DNA from: Oxalicibacterium faecigallinarum
GTDB taxonomy: Bacteria; Pseudomonadota; Gammaproteobacteria; Burkholderiales; Burkholderiaceae_D
Assembly (NCBI RefSeq): GCF_014635705.1
Contig: NZ_BMDI01000001.1
Coordinates: forward strand, 1,566,008 to 1,630,007
Direction of reading: 5' to 3'
DNA: 64,000 bases
Shown: piece by piece, positions 60,391 to 64,000 of the stretch
Layout of the letters: each line of letters opens with the position of its first letter
Numbering within the stretch: the first letter of the stretch is position 1
Position numbers and translations under genes: made by a program
The notes under the pieces: model-generated
The model's database searches: none
Told to the model about the DNA's origin: nothing
Seen by the model: only the letters and a program-made list of their open reading frames with translations

Positions 60391-62703
60391 TCATCGATTG
60401 TCGAGCGCATCCGCGACACATAGTGCGGTCATGTTGACGATACGGCGCACGGTGGCAGAGGGCGTCAGGATATGCACAGGACTCTTGCAACCCAGCAGAA
60501 TCGGACCGATAGCCACATTGTTGCCCACCGTCGTCTTCAACAGGTTGTAAGCAATGTTGGCGGAATCGATATTCGGCAATACCAGCAGATTGGCCTCGCC
60601 TTTCAATGGCGAATCCGGCATGGTCTTCTTCAACTGATTGAAATTCAAGGCAATATCGCCATGCATCTCGCCATCGATTTCCAGATCGGGGGCCAACTCA
60701 CGCACAATCGCCAGCACTTCACGCATCTTGAGCGCCGATTCCGTATTGAATGAACCGAAGTTGGAATGCGACAGCAAGGCAACGCGTGGTGTGACACCAA
60801 AGCGATGCATCTCTTGCACAGCCAGTAACGTGATTTCCGCCAGTTGTGCTGCGGTCGGATTTTCATTGACGTGCGTATCCACCAGGAACAGCTGGCGATC
60901 CTGCAGAATCAGACAGTTCATCGCGCCATAGACATTCGTCCCTTCGCGCTTTCCCAAGACCTGATCAATGTAATGCAGATGCAGATTGTTGGTGCCAAAA
61001 GTCCCGCATACCATGCCGTCCGCATCGCCTTTGTGAATCGCCATCGCGCCAATCAGCGTATGACGCCGACGCATTTCGAGGCGTGCGTATTGTTCGCTCA
61101 CCCCTTTGCGACGCGTCATGTCCAGATAGGTTTCCCAGAAATCGCGATAACGCGTATCGAACTCGGGATTGATCACGGTGAAATCGACATCGGGCTTGAT
61201 CCGCAAACCATAACGTTCGATCCGCTGTTCCAGCACGGCAGGACGGCCGATCAGAATCGGCTTGGCAAGGCGTTCATCCACGACGACCTGCACCGCACGC
61301 AACACACGCTCTTCTTCGCCTTCTGCGAAGACGATGCGTTTTTGCTCGGGTGGTGCGTTCTTGGCGATCTGGAAGATCGGACGCATGAAGGTACCGCTGC
61401 GATAGACAAATTCCTGCAGACGATCCGCATACGCATCCATGTCCTTGATCGGACGCGCAGCAACACCGCACTCTTCGGCGGACTTGGCTACGGCCATTGC
61501 AATCCGGGTCATCAGACGCGGATCAAACGGCATTGGAATGATGTAATCCGGACCAAAACTCAGATTCGTGATGCCATATGTCGAGGCCACGATATCTGAT
61601 TGCTCTTCCTGCGCCAGACCTGCGATCGCGTAGGTTGCCGCGATTTCCATTTCACGTGTAATCGTCGTCGCGCCGCAATCAAGCGCACCGCGGAAAATGT
61701 ACGGAAAACACAGGGCGTTGTTGACCTGATTCGGGAAGTCGGAACGGCCGGTTGCAATCACCGCATCCGAACGGACCGCACGTACCTCGTCCGGCAGGAT
61801 TTCCGGCGTCGGATTCGCCAGTGCCAGAATCACTGGCTTGTCAGCCATCGCTGCCACCATGGCGGGCTTGAGCACCCCACCTGCAGACAGACCAAGGAAA
61901 ATATCGGCGCCACCGATCACTTCTGCCAGGGTACGCGCGCTTGTTTTTTGCGCAAACTTCGCCTTGTCCGGATCCATCAGTTCGACACGCCCTTCGTAGA
62001 CCACGCCACCCAGATCGGTGACGATGATGTTCTCGCGTTTGAAGCCGATATCGACCAGCAACTCCAGACAGGCAAGCGCGGCTGCGCCTGCACCGGACGT
62101 CACCAGTTTGGCTGTGGACACTTCCTTGCCGACCACCTTAAGGCCATTGAGGATCGCCGCCGCAACAATGATCGCGGTGCCGTGCTGATCGTCGTGAAAG
62201 ACCGGAATCTTCATGCGCTCACGCAGATTGCGCTCGATCGCAAAGCATTCCGGCGCCTTGATGTCTTCCAGATTGATGCCACCGAATGTGGGCTCCAGTG
62301 CCGCAATGATGTCGCACAGTTTGTCCGGATCGGTTTCGTTGATCTCGATATCGAACACATCAATACCGGCAAATTTCTTGAACAGGACGGCCTTGCCTTC
62401 CATCACCGGCTTGGCTGCCTGCGGACCGATATTTCCCAGTCCCAGCACCGCTGTGCCGTTGGTGATGACGGCTACCAGATTGCCGCGTCCCGTGTAGCGA
62501 TAAGAATCGGCAGGATTAATCGCGATTTCTTCGCATGCAGCTGCCACCCCGGGCGTGTAAGCCAGTGCCAGATCGTGTTGATTGGTGACCTGTTTGGTCG
62601 GCACCACCGCGATCTTTCCCGGCTTGGGAAACTCATGATACTCAAGCGCCGCTTGTCTCAATTTCTGGCGCAGCTCTTCTTTCTTTTCCAGGTCCGAATC
62701 CAT
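60391..62703 (-). CDS. maeB: NADP-dependent malic enzyme with phosphotransacetylase-like domain
   Basis: A 770-residue MaeB. It oxidatively decarboxylates malate to pyruvate. N-terminal malic enzyme domain: [16 protein letters not shown] (signature), [31 protein letters not shown] (catalytic Asp) and a nucleotide fold at [16 protein letters not shown]. From about residue 435 the C-terminal half is a phosphotransacetylase-like domain ([24 protein letters not shown]) that serves a regulatory role, often binding acetyl-CoA. AAAGG lies upstream of the ATG. Confidence 0.95.
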   Translation of the reverse strand: MDSDLEKKEELRQKLRQAALEYHEFPKPGKIAVVPTKQVTNQHDLALAYTPGVAAACEEIAINPADSYRYTGRGNLVAVITNGTAVLGLGNIGPQAAKPVMEGKAVLFKKFAGIDVFDIEINETDPDKLCDIIAALEPTFGGINLEDIKAPECFAIERNLRERMKIPVFHDDQHGTAIIVAAAILNGLKVVGKEVSTAKLVTSGAGAAALACLELLVDIGFKRENIIVTDLGGVVYEGRVELMDPDKAKFAQKTSARTLAEVIGGADIFLGLSAGGVLKPAMVAAMADKPVILALANPTPEILPDEVRAVRSDAVIATGRSDFPNQVNNALCFPYIFRGALDCGATTITREMEIAATYAIAGLAQEEQSDIVASTYGITNLSFGPDYIIPMPFDPRLMTRIAMAVAKSAEECGVAARPIKDMDAYADRLQEFVYRSGTFMRPIFQIAKNAPPEQKRIVFAEGEEERVLRAVQVVVDERLAKPILIGRPAVLEQRIERYGLRIKPDVDFTVINPEFDTRYRDFWETYLDMTRRKGVSEQYARLEMRRRHTLIGAMAIHKGDADGMVCGTFGTNNLHLHYIDQVLGKREGTNVYGAMNCLILQDRQLFLVDTHVNENPTAAQLAEITLLAVQEMHRFGVTPRVALLSHSNFGSFNTESALKMREVLAIVRELAPDLEIDGEMHGDIALNFNQLKKTMPDSPLKGEANLLVLPNIDSANIAYNLLKTTVGNNVAIGPILLGCKSPVHILTPSATVRRIVNMTALCVADALDNR

Positions 62704-62974
62704 CGTCGACCAACCTTTCTATGTCTTTTTTATGAGAGATGAGGCAATTCATTCTAGCAGAGGGATTTCCACCTATTTTTTTGCCCGGAGCCATCTTTTC
62801 ACGCCATGCTTGCGCCTGCCTGACAATCCCGATGCGTATAATTGATGTAATTTATATGCATATTTAAATACGTATAAAAGCCGATTACCGATGCGGCGTG
62901 GATTAGAATCCTGCCCTTGCGCCAAAAGCATCATGATCGTCGCCTCACGACGACACCTTCCCGGAGAAACAAGC

Positions 62975-64000
62975 ATGAATCCCATCGTCATCATTGGCAC
63001 CGGCATGTCCGGTTACACCGTTGCCCGCGAATTCCGCCGGCTGAACAAGGACGCGCCACTCGTTCTGATCACCGCCGATCAGGGAGGCGCCTACTCCAAA
63101 CCCATGTTGTCGAATGCCTTCGCGCAAAACAAGACTGCCGCGCAACTGGTGACACAAAGTGCCGAGCAGATGGCGGCCCAATTGAACGCAGAAATCAAAT
63201 CGTCCACCACCGTCACCGGCATCGATACCCAAGCAAAAGTCATCGATACCACGTCCGGCAAGATCGAATATGACAAGCTGGTGCTTGCGGTTGGTGCACA
63301 ACCGATTCGCCTCGATCTCAAGGGGGATGCGGCGCAGGACGTTCTCTCGGTCAATAACATTGACCACTATGCAAAATTACGTGAACGGATTCCGGCGGAC
63401 AAAACCATGCGTATCGCCATTATTGGAGCCGGCCTGATCGGTTGCGAATTTGCCGACGATCTGTCTGGTGCAGGTCATGCCATCACCCTGATCGACCCGA
63501 ATACCCGTCCGCTGGCAGCCTTGGCCGCGCCAGCGCTGTCGGAAGGTTTGCAGCAAGCTTTACAGGCACGCAACGTACAGTTCCGGTTCGGCACGGTGGC
63601 AGAAAGTGTGAGCCGCAAAGACCAGGCGTTGCAGGTGCAATTGGCAGATGGCACCGTCGTCGATGCCGATATCGTGCTGTCCGCAGTCGGACTGCGCCCG
63701 GATCTGCATCTGGCAAAACTGGCCAACCTGCAAACGCAACGTGGCATAGTGGTCGACACCCAGGGAAAAACCAGTGCGCCCGACGTGTTTGCTCTGGGAG
63801 ACTGTGCCGAGTACACCTTTGCGGACGGCAGCCACCATACGCTGCCATACATCATGCCGATCATGACGGCTGGGCGCGCGATTGCACGTTCACTCAATGG
63901 TGAGCCGACAGAGATCGTCATTCAGCCTTCGCCGGTTTTGATCAAAACGCCGAGTTATCCATTGGCACTGATCGCGCCATTGCCCCACTCCGTTGCCAAT
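62975..64000 (+). CDS. FAD-dependent NAD(P)H oxidoreductase, rubredoxin reductase-like (3' end outside window)
   Basis: Open from the ATG at 62975 (CCGGAGAAAC ribosome site) to the window end: 342 codons of a pyridine-nucleotide disulfide-type reductase. FAD loop IVIIGTGMSGYTVAREFR at the N-terminus, LVLAVGAQP, the NAD(P)H loop IAIIGAGLIGCEFADDL around residue 150, and the second FAD motif APDVFALGDCAEY. There is no redox CxxxxC near the FAD loop, so it is of the class that passes electrons to a rubredoxin or ferredoxin partner rather than a disulfide reductase. No such partner gene lies within the window. The family is firm, the partner unknown. Confidence 0.88.
   Translation, partial: MNPIVIIGTGMSGYTVAREFRRLNKDAPLVLITADQGGAYSKPMLSNAFAQNKTAAQLVTQSAEQMAAQLNAEIKSSTTVTGIDTQAKVIDTTSGKIEYDKLVLAVGAQPIRLDLKGDAAQDVLSVNNIDHYAKLRERIPADKTMRIAIIGAGLIGCEFADDLSGAGHAITLIDPNTRPLAALAAPALSEGLQQALQARNVQFRFGTVAESVSRKDQALQVQLADGTVVDADIVLSAVGLRPDLHLAKLANLQTQRGIVVDTQGKTSAPDVFALGDCAEYTFADGSHHTLPYIMPIMTAGRAIARSLNGEPTEIVIQPSPVLIKTPSYPLALIAPLPHSVAN

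Noticed and set aside
61600-62742. Long open frame of 380 codons opposite maeB
   Set aside because: It is a mirror of the malic enzyme gene: no ribosome site, no recognisable domain, rich in His, Arg, Asp and Cys as antisense frames of GC-moderate genes usually are.
1-64000. CRISPR arrays, insertion sequences, prophage, integrases or tRNA genes
   Set aside because: I looked for regularly spaced repeats, transposase-like reading frames with terminal repeats, phage structural genes and tRNA-like cloverleaf sequences and found none I could support.

Overview
The window is about 64 kb of a Gram-negative chromosome, most likely a betaproteobacterium of the Oxalobacteraceae (Herminiimonas/Janthinobacterium type). 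That placement is an inference from gene order (pgk-fba-purC-purE-purK-sua5), the NsrR-Hmp pair, a sigma54-dependent pilA with an adjacent PglL-type ligase, FecI/FecR iron signalling and many TonB-dependent receptors. I found no rRNA, tRNA, CRISPR array, insertion sequence or prophage. Most of the window is housekeeping or conserved chromosome, with a few accessory islands.

Layout. 1-0.8 kb: the end of a class III nucleotide cyclase and a small hydrophilic protein. 0.9-6.4 kb: a five-gene, tightly overlapping operon (AhpD-like protein, acyl-CoA-dehydrogenase-like flavoprotein, ATPase, Tat-exported binding protein, permease) behind an AraC regulator; it looks like an uptake-plus-oxidation system for an unidentified small, possibly organosulfur, compound. 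6.7-10.7 kb: a YdjC deacetylase, GtrA, GT2 and a divergent ArnT-like GT39, which together look like a lipid A amino-sugar modification locus. 10.7-26.5 kb: metabolism and maintenance (pdxH, tcdA, msrA, a stunted AMP-binding protein, a flavin reductase, sua5, purK/E/C, fba, pgk, ilvE, a hydrolase, a BepA-like protease, moaC). 26.6-28.8 kb: an AT-rich pilin glycosylation ligase and pilA with a textbook sigma54 promoter. 29-30.6 kb: FHA protein and PP2C phosphatase. 30.8-31.8 kb: a histone-deacetylase-family amidohydrolase with a hairpin between its Shine-Dalgarno and start codon.

32-40.7 kb is an iron-uptake island: TonB receptor, PepSY membrane protein, FecI, FecR, a second receptor with a signalling domain, a DUF3016 lipoprotein, and a decayed second fecI that keeps its Fur box and ribosome site. 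41-49.5 kb is a chemosensory/two-component operon: CheW, an MCP ending in a CheR-tether pentapeptide, a 1156-residue hybrid kinase with three receivers, CheR, a receiver-less CheB and a receiver-kinase. 49.6-56.7 kb holds a minimal archaic (Csu-like) chaperone-usher pilus operon headed by a lone receiver protein, next to a CHASE3 kinase/NarL regulator pair. 56.9-58.7 kb is hmp-nsrR with NsrR-like operators. 58.8-64 kb holds a small membrane protein, a 5'-nucleotidase, the malic enzyme MaeB, and a truncated FAD-dependent reductase running off the end.

The most notable signals are the structured SD-to-start spacer at 30801-30838, the self-contained chemosensory operon, the lipid A amino-sugar locus, the uptake/flavoprotein operon, and the truncated fecI with intact control signals. 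None is proven novel from sequence alone.
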